Assembly (NCBI GenBank): GCA_019279435.1
Contig: JAAALK010000081.1
Coordinates: 54,055,318-54,119,317, forward strand
Length of the DNA: 64,000 nt
Origin: Zizania palustris
Lineage: Eukaryota; Streptophyta; Magnoliopsida; Poales; Poaceae
Direction: 5' to 3'
The notes beneath the pieces are model-generated. The model worked only from the letters and a program-made list of their open reading frames with translations, was not told where the DNA came from and made no database searches. A program made the position numbers and the translations under genes. This document shows positions 10,115 to 21,168 of the stretch, in pieces. How positions within the stretch are numbered: the first letter of the stretch is position 1; each line of letters begins with the position of its first letter.

Positions 10115-11561
10115 TGTTGACATGAAAATGTGCCCACACACTTGGGTCAGTTCGACGATCCAAAAACACACGGATACTTAGGGATAAACTAAAGCGTGAC
10201 AAGATGCTGACGTCGCATTCTGACAGATCCTTAACGGTTGTAAGGGTAACAGAGTCGTCAGGTAATCAAACAAATATTAAGAAATAAAGTTCTATTAGCC
10301 GATGTGTGAGAACATAACTAAAAATAAAAAAACTTAATCAAACAGGACAGAACAGGGCCGATTCTGATCTGCAATAAAAAACGCGGTTGGACCGAAGGTA
10401 TACTCCTGGTCGGACAGGTGATGCGAAGTATCGCTGAAGGAGGGCCTTGGCGTTCTGTTGCGAAGGGGTCACCGAAGGTGGCTTCATCGTTTTGGTGCGA
10501 AGGGGGTCACCAAAGGTGGCTTCAGCGTTCTGATGCGAAGCGGTCTTTGGGAGGTCAGACCGACGGAGGGTAACCGGTCAGACCGACAATAAAGCTTCGG
10601 TCAGACCAGGGCTTCGCCACCGCGGAGTCTGGTGCAGAGCAATTTACTGCAGAGGGTTATCGCCGAAGAGGGATTCGGCACGACGGTGAAGGGTGCTCCG
10701 GCATTGAGTGGTCCACTGCGATGAGGTTATCGCTGAAGGGGCTTTGGCGCAACGGCGAAGAGTGCTCCAGCAGCCTTGTAGATGAGTATCAATCACCCCC
10801 CAAAACTCCTCGGCGATGACTTTGAAGGTGGTTCCTCTACAAAATAGTAAAAGATCAAGTGCAATTCGTACTAGAGGCCGAACTCCCAATGGTAGCAGAA
10901 AAAAACCGATAAAATGATAAAAATACATTTTGTGGATTAAACGGGAGATTCACGAGCGAATCAACAAGGGTTAATGTGATTTCGACACGGCGAACGGAGG
11001 GCTTTCAGTGCAAACCCATGAAGATGTACGTTACTTAGCTAATCCTAGGGCAAGGAAGTTGATTAAAAGGTAAAAGGACGATTTAAAGCGAGGGCTTTGT
11101 GTTGATAAGAAAGCGGGGTCCCTTGAATCGGCCTCACCCCTATATTTATAGGGGCTGGTCTCACCTAATCTGAGTAGGATTTGGCCAGGTGGTTAAGATT
11201 TGGATAAGAGATCTCACCTAATCTGAGTAGGATTCAGCCGAGTGGTTAAGATTTGGATAAGAGATCAAAAACAGCCGAACCATACTAATGTGATATGAAC
11301 TCTACCAGCCGGAGTGGGCCTCCATGGGCCTCGCCGAAGCTAGCCTGCCAGGCCAAAACCTACAGGCCGTCGATCGGGCCCACTAGGTCGAAGCCTGCCT
11401 ATGAAGCAGGCCTCCGAAGGTGCTACCGAAGCCCAACGCAGGACGGGCCTTCGGCGCTTCAGGGCTTCGGCCTTTGCTGGAGATGGCATATTTTCGGCAG
11501 AAATTACCAAAATTGATATTTCGAAAATTTCGACCATTAATGCCAAATTCGAGTGTCAACA
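10115..11561 (-). repeat. Gypsy 5' LTR (1,447 bp)
   Basis: The LTR is bounded by TGTTGACA and TGTCAACA, which form an extended terminal inverted repeat. Internal features are a TATA box on the minus strand at 11,141-11,150 (TATAAATATA), two direct copies of a 53-base unit beginning TCACCTAATCTGAG (11,161 and 11,214), and tandem variants of CACCGAAGGTGGCTTC near 10,470-10,560. Confidence 0.75.
11141..11150 (-). promoter_or_regulatory. TATA box of the gypsy LTR
   Basis: TATAAATATA on the minus strand sits in a small GC-flanked palindrome (CCCCTATA...TATAGGGG), about 0.42 kb inside the upstream LTR edge. It is the likely promoter of the gypsy transcript, but with no interior left it has no coding sequence to serve. 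Confidence 0.55.
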
Positions 11562-13515
11562 CTTGTTTCAACATCATTCATATATTTAGAGAAAGAAGTT
11601 AGGAATTCACAAAATATACGCCTCAGCAATTGAACCTTTGGTTCGTGCCCTATTCCTCACATAACGCTTCAAAGTATACAAGCGCCTTTCAATTGGGTAC
11701 ATCCACCCATATTGCTAAGGACCTCGGAGCAATGCCTCATATGGTAAATGTACAGCAAGGTGTATCATCACATCAAAAAAGGCCAGTGGGAATATTTTCT
11801 CAAGTTGGACCAAAATTATTGGAATTTCTTTCTTTATTGTAGCCAACACATCCTTGTTAAGAGACTTGCTACACAATTCTCTAAAAAACTTTCCTAATTT
11901 ATCTATTGCTCCATAAATGTCACTGTCCAAAAATCCTCTCGTGGTAGCTAGTAATTTTCTTTGCAAAAGAATGTGACAATCATGTGTTTTTAGCTCTTGT
12001 ACCTTGGTTCCTTCAGCATTTAAACATCTTGAGTTGTTGGAAGCAAACCCATCTGGAAACTTTACCACCCACAAATATTCACAAAACATCTTCTTTTGTT
12101 GTGTGGACAAGGTGTATTGAGCATGATGCATATGAATGTCCCTCATCCCTAAGATGCAGCTCCCTTCTAATTCCTAAATATTTGAGATCTAGACTTGCTT
12201 TCACTATGTCTTTTGTCTTTTTAGATATATTGATAATTGTCCCAATCCAGGTCTCACATATGTTTTTCTCAATATGCATGACATCAAGATTATGTCTCAA
12301 CTTTAAATTCTTCCAATATGGTAACTTCACAAACTAACCATCTGGCTCCAAATTTTCACATGATCCTCATCCATGTCAACACGCTTCCTTTTGTTGGATA
12401 CATGTTCCTTCCTAGGTCTAACATCCTTAATCTTCTCCAATTCATCCAACAAATCTTCAGTAGAAAATTTACCTAGTGGATCATTGCTCTCATGAATTCC
12501 AAAAAATTCATTGTTTCTTCGCAAATGATGTTCCCTTGGCAGAAAATGGAAGTGGCCAAAATAACCAACTTTGCTCTTTAAGACATATGAAAGAGGGTGC
12601 TTGTCACAGTGGATACATGCATAATAGACTTTCGTGGTACACCCTAAAAGAGTGCTCAAAGATGGTAGTCATGAATGAACCACAAAACTACAACACGAAG
12701 ATTATAGATTTTACCACTAAGAGCATCCTAAGTGCGCACACTTGACCAAAGGTCAAGTTAATTTCAACAAGGCGTTCTAAAAATACATCAAAGTCCTTCC
12801 CGGGTGATTTAGGACTAGGAATAAGCAAAGCCATCATGAAATTTGACTCCTCCATGCATGCCCAAGGTGGAAGATTGTAAGGCACAACAAATACAAGCCA
12901 CATGTTGTATTTTGTGGTTTGCTCCGAAAAGGGATTGAACCCATCGGTAGAAAGGCCAAGCCTAATATTTCTAGCATCTTTAGCAAAATCTGGATATTCT
13001 CAATCAAAATCTTGCCATGCTTCACCATCAGATGGGTGCCTCATTTCCTTGTCATTGTGCTCCTGCTTTAGCCTGTGCCATTGTGCTTCTTACACTGATT
13101 CTTTGGAAACAAACATCTTCTTTAGTCTATGTACTAATGGAAAATGTTGTGGCACTTTTTGTGGAACTTTCTTTCTTTCAAGATCTTTCCATCTTCATTC
13201 ACCATGAATTTGGAAATTGTTAAGATTGCCTCTTGTATTTCTAAACAATACACAATTATTTATGCATACATGTATTGATTCATAACCAGAGCTTTCATCA
13301 TTATTTCCATCTTGAGTTTCATCAGCCCGTTTATCTTCTCTTCCTGTAGTGTGTAGCCCTCTTAATATTTTGTCAAAACAATCAGAACTATAATTGTCAT
13401 CCCTGTTCACACCAACATGTTGCACATTACTATCATAATCAGCAATGTGATGCTCAATAACATCTATAACCAAGCTCTTTCTATGGTGAATCCATCGGGT
13501 ATATGTATTTTCCAT
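11562..13515 (-). pseudogene. CACTA-1 TNP2-type transposase, degenerate, cut by gypsy LTR
   Basis: This is the most complete CACTA-1 transposase in the window. In order on the minus strand it has: a transposase-associated N-terminal domain (from the ATG at 13,515, YTRWIHH), Transposase_21 (about 13,100-12,080, with PSDGEAW, FVVPYNLPPW, SPGKDFDVF and LDVMHIEKNICE), and a DUF4218-like region (about 12,100-11,715, with KFPDGFASN, LEKIFPLAFFD and HLAVHLPYEA). A tail with KGSIAEAYIL ends at 11,562, where the gypsy LTR begins. Stops and shifts separate the blocks. The enzyme would cut and rejoin CACTA termini; this copy cannot. The promoter side continues at 18,719 beyond element A. Confidence 0.85.
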
Positions 13516-13516
13516 G

Positions 13517-13521
13517 CCATT
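13517..13521. repeat. Left target-site duplication of copia element A
   Basis: CCATT immediately precedes the LTR start and is repeated exactly at 18,719-18,723 after the 3' LTR. This proves the boundaries of element A and that it inserted just upstream of the CACTA-1 transposase start codon. Confidence 0.93.
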
Positions 13522-16500
13522 TGTGAAACCAAGGGTGGTTTCGGTCTGGATGATGAGTGATTGACAAGGATGAGCGGTTGAGTGATGGAGTGTTGGTTTG
13601 AGTGCATCGAGGGGTTCGATGTAAAATGGATGATTGTGTGCCGAGGGTTTCGGCGGTGCGTCGCGTTCTTGTTTTGGCTTGTCTTGGATGTGCAGGGTGG
13701 AGATGCTAACCGACTATCGATGGCGAGTGATCGAGGGTCAAGCGGGGAGCTCGATGCCGAAGGATCAGGGAGGCCGGGCGAAGTTGGAGAAGATCTCAAG
13801 AGTGCACGAAGAGACCGAGCAAGACTTGGACGGACGGTTGACTGCGACAGCGTGATGACCGGGTCTGCGAGAGGGAGGCCAGGGCAAGCATTTAGGCGAC
13901 TCGAGGGGATCGAGAGCAGAAGTGTCTTGATGGCGCTCGGAGTCGCAAAGCAGTGTCACAAGTCGAAGGGTTGAGATGCTTTGTAAGTTTTTGCTGAAAA
14001 CCGTCGCATATCTAGTTTTGTTAATTTTAAAAGTTTGGAGTCTTTTTACTTTGAGTCAATGTGTAATAAAAAGTTGAGAGTCTAGAGTAATTGTACTCCT
14101 TTGGTATATTTTTCAGAATTTTTTAATTCTGAAAATATATTACAAGGAATAGGTTTTTTGTGTAATTTTCAATTCTAGAGGGTTCTTTTTAGAAAATACC
14201 CCCATGGTTGGCCTATAAATAGGGGACCATATCCATGTGCAGGTGGGGGATTTTTGGCTATTTTTTTTGGCTGAACCAAATATCAATTTTATACAAATTC
14301 CTTCTGCTTTTGTGTTTGGATCAATTCTGAGTATTCCTGTTCACCATCAAGCAAAGGAACAGTGCAGCGACTAGATAAGAGAATTCCTGGCGCAGGTATG
14401 AATTTGAACTGAAATCGATTTTGAGAGCTGCTTTCTGGTGAATCTAGTGTAGAAGTTGATATTGATGTTTATACATCTTTTGTTGAATATGGTTTGAATG
14501 ATCCATTTTTGAAAGTTGCAACTAATTTCTGTGATTCCTTCTTAATTCTTTTGCCGATCAAACAAGGCATCACAGTGCTAAAATTTTTCCAGATCAGCTA
14601 TTTCAGTTTTTGGTTTAGTATTCTACATGTTTGATGAAATGTTTCTTCAATTGTTCATCATCATATTGGCTGATTCTTGGAGTGTTTCCTAAGCAAATCA
14701 TTTATGGATCAAAACTTTGTGGCAAACTTTTCTTAATTTGCTCTTGGGTCTTAAGTCTGGATAAGCAAAAAGATTTTCGGATGAAGACTTGTGATCTGTA
14801 ATAGTGTTGTCCGGGAGCACTGTTTGGTTTAAGTTTTCCTTCACTTCGTTTCTGGATTAGCTACAGCAGTTTTTCCTCCTGATTTTACTACAGCAAGAAG
14901 GAAATCTTTCTAGATAGCTATAGAAGAGATTATATGACGTGCTACAATGTTTTTTCTTGAAATCGCGTGATTTGCAACAGTTTCTGTCCGTAGCCCTATA
15001 TCACGTAAGTAGTCTGTCTCTGCTTTTCTTGATCTGCTACAATTGCTGTAATTTTACTTCAAGAGCACCATTGTCATCATCAGTGTGGATCATCTATAGT
15101 GCCAGGGAGAGCTAGTGATCTGAGGTTCAGTTGAATTTGTGCTGATGGATTGCTCAAAACTCATTCTGATTTTACTGTTCATATCTAGTTTTATGTAGAA
15201 ATCAGAGTGCCATGTCTCTTTTCTAGTTTGCTTGTGTGTTCTATTGTTTCAGCCATGAGTAATTTTTGAGTGTGGCCAAATGCTGAAGACATTAGGTTCC
15301 TGATGTGTTTTTTGGTGAATCTTTGTTTTTGTTGTATTGAAGTGCTTGTTGGTTTGTTCTGACGGAAAACAGTGCTTCATATTCCTGTTCATTTTGTCTG
15401 TCCGCAATCACTGTGTGCCATCAATCCTTATTGTGTTCAGGAGAGGAAATCAGCTGATTGCGTGTTCTGTTTGTTGTCCACTTAATTCAGAGAACCAGAA
15501 ATTTTATTTTCAGCCATGAACCTTCTTCTAGAAAAATTTCTGCATACCTTGGAGAATTAATTTCATGTGAGTTTTTCATCAGTTTCAGCAAGGTTTGAAT
15601 GAAATTCTAATGTAATGCTGAAAACTGAAATCAGATTTCAGAATTGTTTGATAAATCTGTATCAGTTTTGAATTCTGAAACAATCTGATTTACTGGTCTT
15701 GTTCAGCTTTTAGAATTGAAACAGTATTCTGCAAATTGTTTTGAGATGATTTCAGAAAATTGCCAAAAAACAGTATCATATTTGATACAGTTTGAAATCA
15801 GGACAACATCTGAAGTTTGAGTTCAAAGATAATACCTCTGGTTATGTTTGATTGATTGAACTAGTTTCAGATGCACTTTTGTTGCCAGGATATTTACCAT
15901 CTATTGTAGAGTTCTTGTGTGAGATTTTTGCTTGGGTCTTCTCCTGGACATTTTTGTTGCTGTCATGAGTTTTTTTACTGCCGGCCTGAAGCTATTGTCA
16001 CTAGAAGATATTTGCTATAATCTGCCACAATAGATGCATGCTTAATTGCTCTAGTTTATTTTGGAAAATATTGTGCATCTTTTCAGCAGTTTTCCTTCTG
16101 ATTTTTGGTAGAATCAGTTCTTGTGTTTTTAATTACTGCTGGTGCTTGTGTGAAACTGGTTCAGAACAGAACTGAGTTTAGTTTGGTGTTCTGCTTCAAT
16201 TATAGTATTGCAATGTCTAATCATCAAATAAAATCAAATCTACTAGAGGCTTGCATAACTATACTTGGTTAAGTCTGAATTTAGTACTGCTGTGAATTGA
16301 TTACTGGTTTAGTTCAGATCTGAGTTCATTCCAGATTACATTGTTGGCAGAATTGAAGTGTAAAAGTATACTGTGTTCTTGATCCAATTGACTATTACAC
16401 TGAATTTTCAGAAGTTGAGTTCATCTTCAAAATAGTTTGCTCAAACCTGTTGTGTTTTATGAATTGGTTTATGTACTACTTAATCAAAGTGTTAACACAT

Positions 16501-16943
16501 ATCTGATTCATAGTCTTTTGAGGTCATGTTCTGAAAATTCAGATTTAAACTTTGTTCACTATTCTATTTACAATCCAAAATGTTTTATTCTCATCAGAAC
16601 AGATTCAAAATGCCTAACTGATGTTCTGATTGCTTTTCCTGCTGAGTTCTGAACTCTGTCGGCACTTTAGTGACCTACTGACCAAGTCGGAGTTTCAAAC
16701 ACCAAATTCCTGAGGGAGTCGGCACTTCAAACTCCGACTAAGCTATTTCAACACTTCAAACTCCGATTTGCTCTAAACAGTGATTGTGAACCAAGTTTTG
16801 CACTGTTTTTGTACTGATTGGTTCAAACTTGATTTTTGATGATATTAGAGGTGTGTTGGGTGTTTTGAAAAGGCCATCTATTTCACAAGAAATTAGTCGA
16901 GGCGCCTATTCACCCCCCCTCTTGTCGCCATTCCGATCCCACA
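13522..16943 (+). repeat. Copia element A 5' LTR, complete (3,422 bp)
   Basis: It starts TGTGAAACCAAGGG and ends GATCCCACA. The first 0.8 kb and the last 0.2 kb are shared with the solo LTR at 26,864-29,770; the middle is diverged AT-rich sequence. It contains a TATA box at 14,214. From 15,820 it is duplicated as the start of the window, and from 16,489 as 31,150-31,604. Confidence 0.9.
14214..14221 (+). promoter_or_regulatory. TATA box of the element A LTR
   Basis: TATAAATA in the context GGCCTATAAATAGGGG, matched at the same relative place in the solo LTR (27,589 and 42,249) and by TATAAAAA in the element B LTR (50,685). Conservation across three LTRs supports a core promoter. Confidence 0.7.
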
Positions 16944-16945
16944 AT

Positions 16946-16957
16946 TGGTATTAGAGC
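16946..16957 (+). promoter_or_regulatory. Primer-binding site of copia element A (copy 2)
   Basis: TGGTATTAGAGC lies two bases after the LTR end, as at 1,127. Confidence 0.85.
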
Positions 16958-17009
16958 GGGTTAGATCACCAGTTGACCTTAACCGGTTTGTGATCCTTGT
17001 TTTGGCGAC

Positions 17010-17877
17010 ATGGAAAGGAACTCAAAAAACCCGATGTTTGATGGTCATGACTTTGCTTATTGGAAGGTGCGCGTGGAGGCTTACCTTCTAAGCCAAGGAA
17101 GTGCTATTTGGGACATCGTCGATTCCCAATATGTGATCCCTGAAACGCGAACCTCAAAGACTGAAAAGTCACAGTACGAATGCAATAGCAAAGCAAGAAA
17201 CATATTGTTCATCAGTCTGAGTCGCGGAGAGTTTGATAGGGTCCAGCACCTACGAACTGCGCGTGAAATTTGGACCACTTTGAAAACTTTTCATGAGGGC
17301 ACTACCCAGATTAAGGCTAGGAGGCAAAGCACATATAATCAAGAGTACCAAATGTTTGTGCAAGGCCACGGCGAATCGGTAGATGCCATGTTTGCGTGTT
17401 TTGATGGGATTGTCAGTAATTTGCGTTCCACTGGGACTTTGGCTTACTCTGACCATGATAGGGTGCTTAAACTTTTCTATGCTCTTGATCGTAGCATATG
17501 GGTGAAGATCTCTAGTATTGAAGAGTAAGCAAGTTTTGACACTCTGACTTGCGATGAACTCTTTAGTAATCTTAAGTCCACCGAGATTGCCAAGGCGTCT
17601 CGACCAGGAGCTGAAAAAGCTTTGTTGCCTTCGATTGCTTTGGTTTCCAGTCCTGGCAGTGGTACCTCATCTGGAGGTAATTTGTTTGGCATTTCTAGAG
17701 TTTGTGCTTATTCTGGTGCTTTTGATTTGTCCTCCCTTGTCTCTGTCACAAAAGAACAAGTGGACGCTGTAGATGATGAGGAGCTAGCTCTCATTGTCAA
17801 GAAGTTCACTCGCTTCTACAATGATAGACGAGACCAAAGGAGAGGAGGGTCACAGGGGTCTTTTCAGCAGTTTTCCT
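17010..17877 (+). pseudogene. gag: Copia element A gag, N-terminal part, broken (copy 2)
   Basis: It has the same content as 1,191-2,058. Here the Trp codon at 17,499-17,501 is intact (TGG), so the frame runs 172 codons to the shared TAA at 17,526-17,528. That TAA corresponds to a sense codon (TCA) in the gag of element B. After it the same frame stays open until the LTR junction near 17,859. One other difference from copy 1 is Asp for Asn in the VDDEEL stretch. Confidence 0.9.
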
Positions 17878-18718
17878 TCTAGTTTTTGGCAGAATCAGTT
17901 CCTGTGTTTTTAATTACTGCTGGTGCTTGTGTGAAACTGGTTCAGAACAGAATTGAGTTCAGTTTGGTGTTCTGCTTCAATTACAGTACTGCAATGTCTA
18001 ATCATCAAATAATATCAAATCTACTAGAGGCTTGCAGAACTATACTTGGTTAAGTCTGAATTTAGTACTGTTGTGAATTGATTACTAGTTCAGTTCAGAT
18101 CTGAGTTCATTCTAGATTACATTGTTGGCAGAATTGACGTGTAAAAGTATACTGTGTTCTTGATCCAATTGAGTATTACACTCAATTTTCAGAAGTTGAG
18201 TTCATCTTCAGAATAGTTTGCTCAAACCTATTCTGTTTTATGAATTGGTTCATGTACTACTTAATCAAAGTGTTAACACATATCTAATTCATAGTCTTTT
18301 GAGGTCATGTTCTGAAAATTCAGATTTAAACTCTGTTCACTATTCTATTTACAATCCAAAATGTTTTATTCTCATCAGAACAGATTCAAAATGCCTAACT
18401 GCTGATTGCTTTTCCTGCTGAGTTTTGAACTCTGTCGGCACTTTAGTGACCTACTGACCAAGTCGGAGTTTCAAACTCCGAATTCCTGAGGGAGTCGGCA
18501 CTTCAAACTCCGACTGAGCTATTTCGACACTTCAAACTCCGATTTTCTCTAAACAGTGATTGTGAACCAAGTTTTGCACTGTTTTTGTACTGATTGGTTC
18601 AAACTTGATTTTCGATGATATTAGAGGTGCGTTGGGTGTTTTGAAAAGGCCATTTATTTCACAAGAAATTAATCGAGGCGCCTATTCACCCCCCTCTAGT
18701 TGCCATTCCGATCCCACA
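17859..18718 (+). repeat. Copia element A, truncated 3' LTR (copy 2)
   Basis: It corresponds to 16,078-16,943 of the 5' LTR with about 4% substitutions, a 6-base deletion and one fewer C-tract pair. It ends CCCACA followed by the target duplication CCATT. Confidence 0.9.
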
Positions 18719-19821
18719 CCATTCATCAATATATGCTTCCTCACAAGATGTTGATGTTGGCACTTCTAATTAAAGCATCTACTACATGGACACAAAATTT
18801 TATAATTTTCACTAGACTTTCCTTGAATGAATCTCATAAATCCTTCAACACCAATAATGTGTTCATAGGAAAACAGTTTGCTATGTACCCAACTTCTATC
18901 GATCTATTATCAATAATTGCAGAAAATTCAAAATGAACAAGTCTAAACAAATAAAAAACTTATATTGAACAGAAATGTTGTTGGCAACTTGCTAAACCTA
19001 AGTTGCTACTTCAACAGACAGGTGGACGATGTGGAGCTTCAGAGGCAATGGCGGGATGCGGTGCGACGATTGTGGACCAATATGCAGTGGCGGCCAGTGT
19101 GGAGCGGGATGCAGTGTGGTCAGTGTGGATTTGCCGATGCCATTGGGCGTGGCTGTTGGCGGCTGTTGGTGGCTAGAGTGGAAGACTCTAGCATCCGGAA
19201 CAAGGGTTTGGAAATAAAAGTGTGCCATTAATTATATAAAAGGTGCGACAATTTTTATCCAGCACAACCGATTGACTATCTCTGTGGTAAGGACAGTGCC
19301 CACTTCCCTTGAAGTCTGGGGTTCAAATCCCTCCAGAGTGCATGATTCATTTTTTTATGGCAAGCCAACAGCAGTGCGGTGTGGGCATGAGCCAACAGTG
19401 AGGCCTAGGCTAGCCAAGAGCTGCCCAAAAGAAGAAAAATAGTAGAGTGGACAAAAATGGGAAAACATAGAAGAATTTCAATTTTCTTTTATAAAACACA
19501 TATACTATCGATCTATGATGACAATTAAAAAATTGTGACAAACATTGCACTATCTATGATTGTTAGCAAAGGATCGTCATAAAGTCCAAATTGTCCATTT
19601 ATCAATATGTGACGAAAATTCATATATTGTTACAAACATTGCCCTACCCATGATGGTTAGCAAAAGATCGTCATAAAACCTAGTCCCAATCTAAAGTCTA
19701 AATGGTCCATTTATTGATATAGGAATAAAGTTCATATACTGTCATAGACATTGTCCTTTCCATGATAGTTTCAATAAACGTCACTATAAATCCGTCATGG
19801 ACTAAAGGATTTGTTGTAGTG
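18719..19821 (-). mobile_element. CACTA-1, 5'-terminal region with TIR (copy 2)
   Basis: This is the direct continuation of CACTA-1 across inserted element A: 13,521 joins 18,724 once the CCATT duplication is counted once. It ends with the terminus at 19,807-19,821 (CACTACAACAAATCC on the minus strand) and abuts element B gag. No coding sequence was recognised; the small open frames at 18,700-19,231 have no family resemblance. Confidence 0.85.
19274..19344 (+). other. tRNA-related sequence (copy 2)
   Basis: Same as 3,455-3,525: box B GGTTCAAATCC with a short paired T-arm and an anticodon-like hairpin, in the untranslated end of CACTA-1. Confidence 0.4.
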
Positions 19822-20274
19822 TGTTTGTGCAAGGCCCTAGTGAATCGGTAGATGCCATGTTTGCCCCCTTTGACTGCATTGTGAGCAAATTGTGCTCCAG
19901 TAGGACGTTAGTTTACTCTGACCATGATAGAGCAATCAAACTTTTCTATGCTCTCGATCATAGCATATGGGAGGTGAAGATCCCTATTATTGAGGAGTCA
20001 GAAAGTTATGACACGTTGACTTGTGACGAGCTCTTCAGTAAGCTCAAGTCCACAAAGATTGCAAAGGCATCTCGACAACGATTTGAAAACTCTTTGCCAC
20101 CATCCATGGCACTAGTTTCCGGTTCTGGCAGTGGCACCTCATCTGGTTCTTCTGGCATTTGTGATTTTGTTGGTGGTTTTGCTTTGTCCTCTCTGGTCTT
20201 TATCACAAAAGAGCAGGTGGACACCTTGGATGATGAGGATCTTGCTCTCATTGTCAAAAGGTTCACCTGGTTCT
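19822..20274 (+). pseudogene. gag: Copia element B gag, fragment a (copy 2)
   Basis: A 151-codon open stretch of element B Gag, bounded by the ends of CACTA-1 and CACTA-2. In this copy the whole interrupted gene can be followed: fragment a here, fragment b at 26,625-26,863 and fragment c at 29,771-31,149. The part before fragment a lies beyond the unseen left end of CACTA-1. Confidence 0.88.
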
Positions 20275-21168
20275 CACTACAAGAAAACAGAGAACTTCTG
20301 TTGGCCAAAGCCAATGGAAGTTAGGCCAATACCAACGGAAGAAGGTAACTTCCATCGGCAAAACCCTAACTTCTGTCGATATTTGGCCTATGGAGGTGTT
20401 TCGATGGGAGTTAGCTAACTTCTATCGGCGGTTAACTTCCGTCGGCCAGGCACGACCGACGAAAGTTACCGGGGACCTTCGGCCATGTCAGCAAACTACC
20501 TTACTTATGTTGGCCTGGGCCTTGGCCGACAGAAGTTAATGCGGCCTAACTTCTGCCGGCTATGGTCAGCCGATGGAAGTTAATGTCCAGTAACTTTTGT
20601 AGCTGACGGAAGTTAATGCCCACTATCTTTTGTCGGCTGATGATAGCTGATGAAAGTTACCTAGATTTTTTTGAATATTTTTCTGGTTCTCTCATTCACA
20701 TTCACATCCAACAACAAAATCACAAATTCACATTCATATATCCAAAACATAATCACACATTCACATTCAAATCCATAAACACATTCACAAAACATTCACA
20801 TTCACATTCTCCACTTTCACAAACCATTCGCCTCCACATTCATAAACCATTCACATTCACAAACCACAAACTTAACCATTCACCTCCACATTCAGAAACC
20901 ATTCACATTCACAAACCAAAAACTTAACCATTCACTTCCACATTCACAAACCATTCACATTCATAAACCACAAACATAACAATTCACATTCACATTCTCC
21001 ACTTTCACAAACCATTCACATTCACAAACTTAACAATTTAAAGTCACAACTCATATTTAAAGGCACAAGTCGTGTTCAAATTAACAAGTCACGTTCAAAT
21101 CCATAAAGAAACAAGTCATACTCACTCAACACCCTCACTTGGTTGGTTCGAGTTGTGGGTGTCGTCGC

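Larger units (their letters stand above)
9955..11561 (-). mobile_element. Ty3/gypsy fragment: 5' LTR and leader, minus strand
   Basis: The fragment holds a complete 5' LTR (10,115-11,561) and about 160 bases of leader, in minus orientation inside CACTA-1. No gag or pol remains. The left edge at 9,955 is a duplication junction, so its 3' LTR and target duplication cannot be seen. The five bases beside the two LTR edges do not match, as expected for a truncated element. Confidence 0.8.
13522..18718 (+). mobile_element. Copia element A, internally deleted (5,197 bp)
   Basis: The element consists of a complete 5' LTR (13,522-16,943), primer-binding site, the N-terminal part of gag, and a 3' LTR lacking its first 2.5 kb (17,859-18,718). 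Target duplications are CCATT on both sides. LTR length and Gag type place it with SIRE/Maximus-like copia elements. Pol and the C-terminal part of gag are absent. The deletion edge shares TCTTTT between gag and LTR. By eye, about 34 substitutions separate the 860 bases shared by the two LTRs. Confidence 0.9.

Noticed and set aside
9540..10202. 220-codon minus-strand frame
   Set aside because: It crosses CACTA, an LTR start, the 9,954 junction and gypsy leader and LTR, so it is an accident of joined sequences.
10110..11566. Target duplication for the gypsy LTR as a solo LTR
   Set aside because: Flanks AAGTG and CTTGT do not match, and a primer-binding site and leader are present, so it is the 5' LTR of a truncated element, not a solo LTR.
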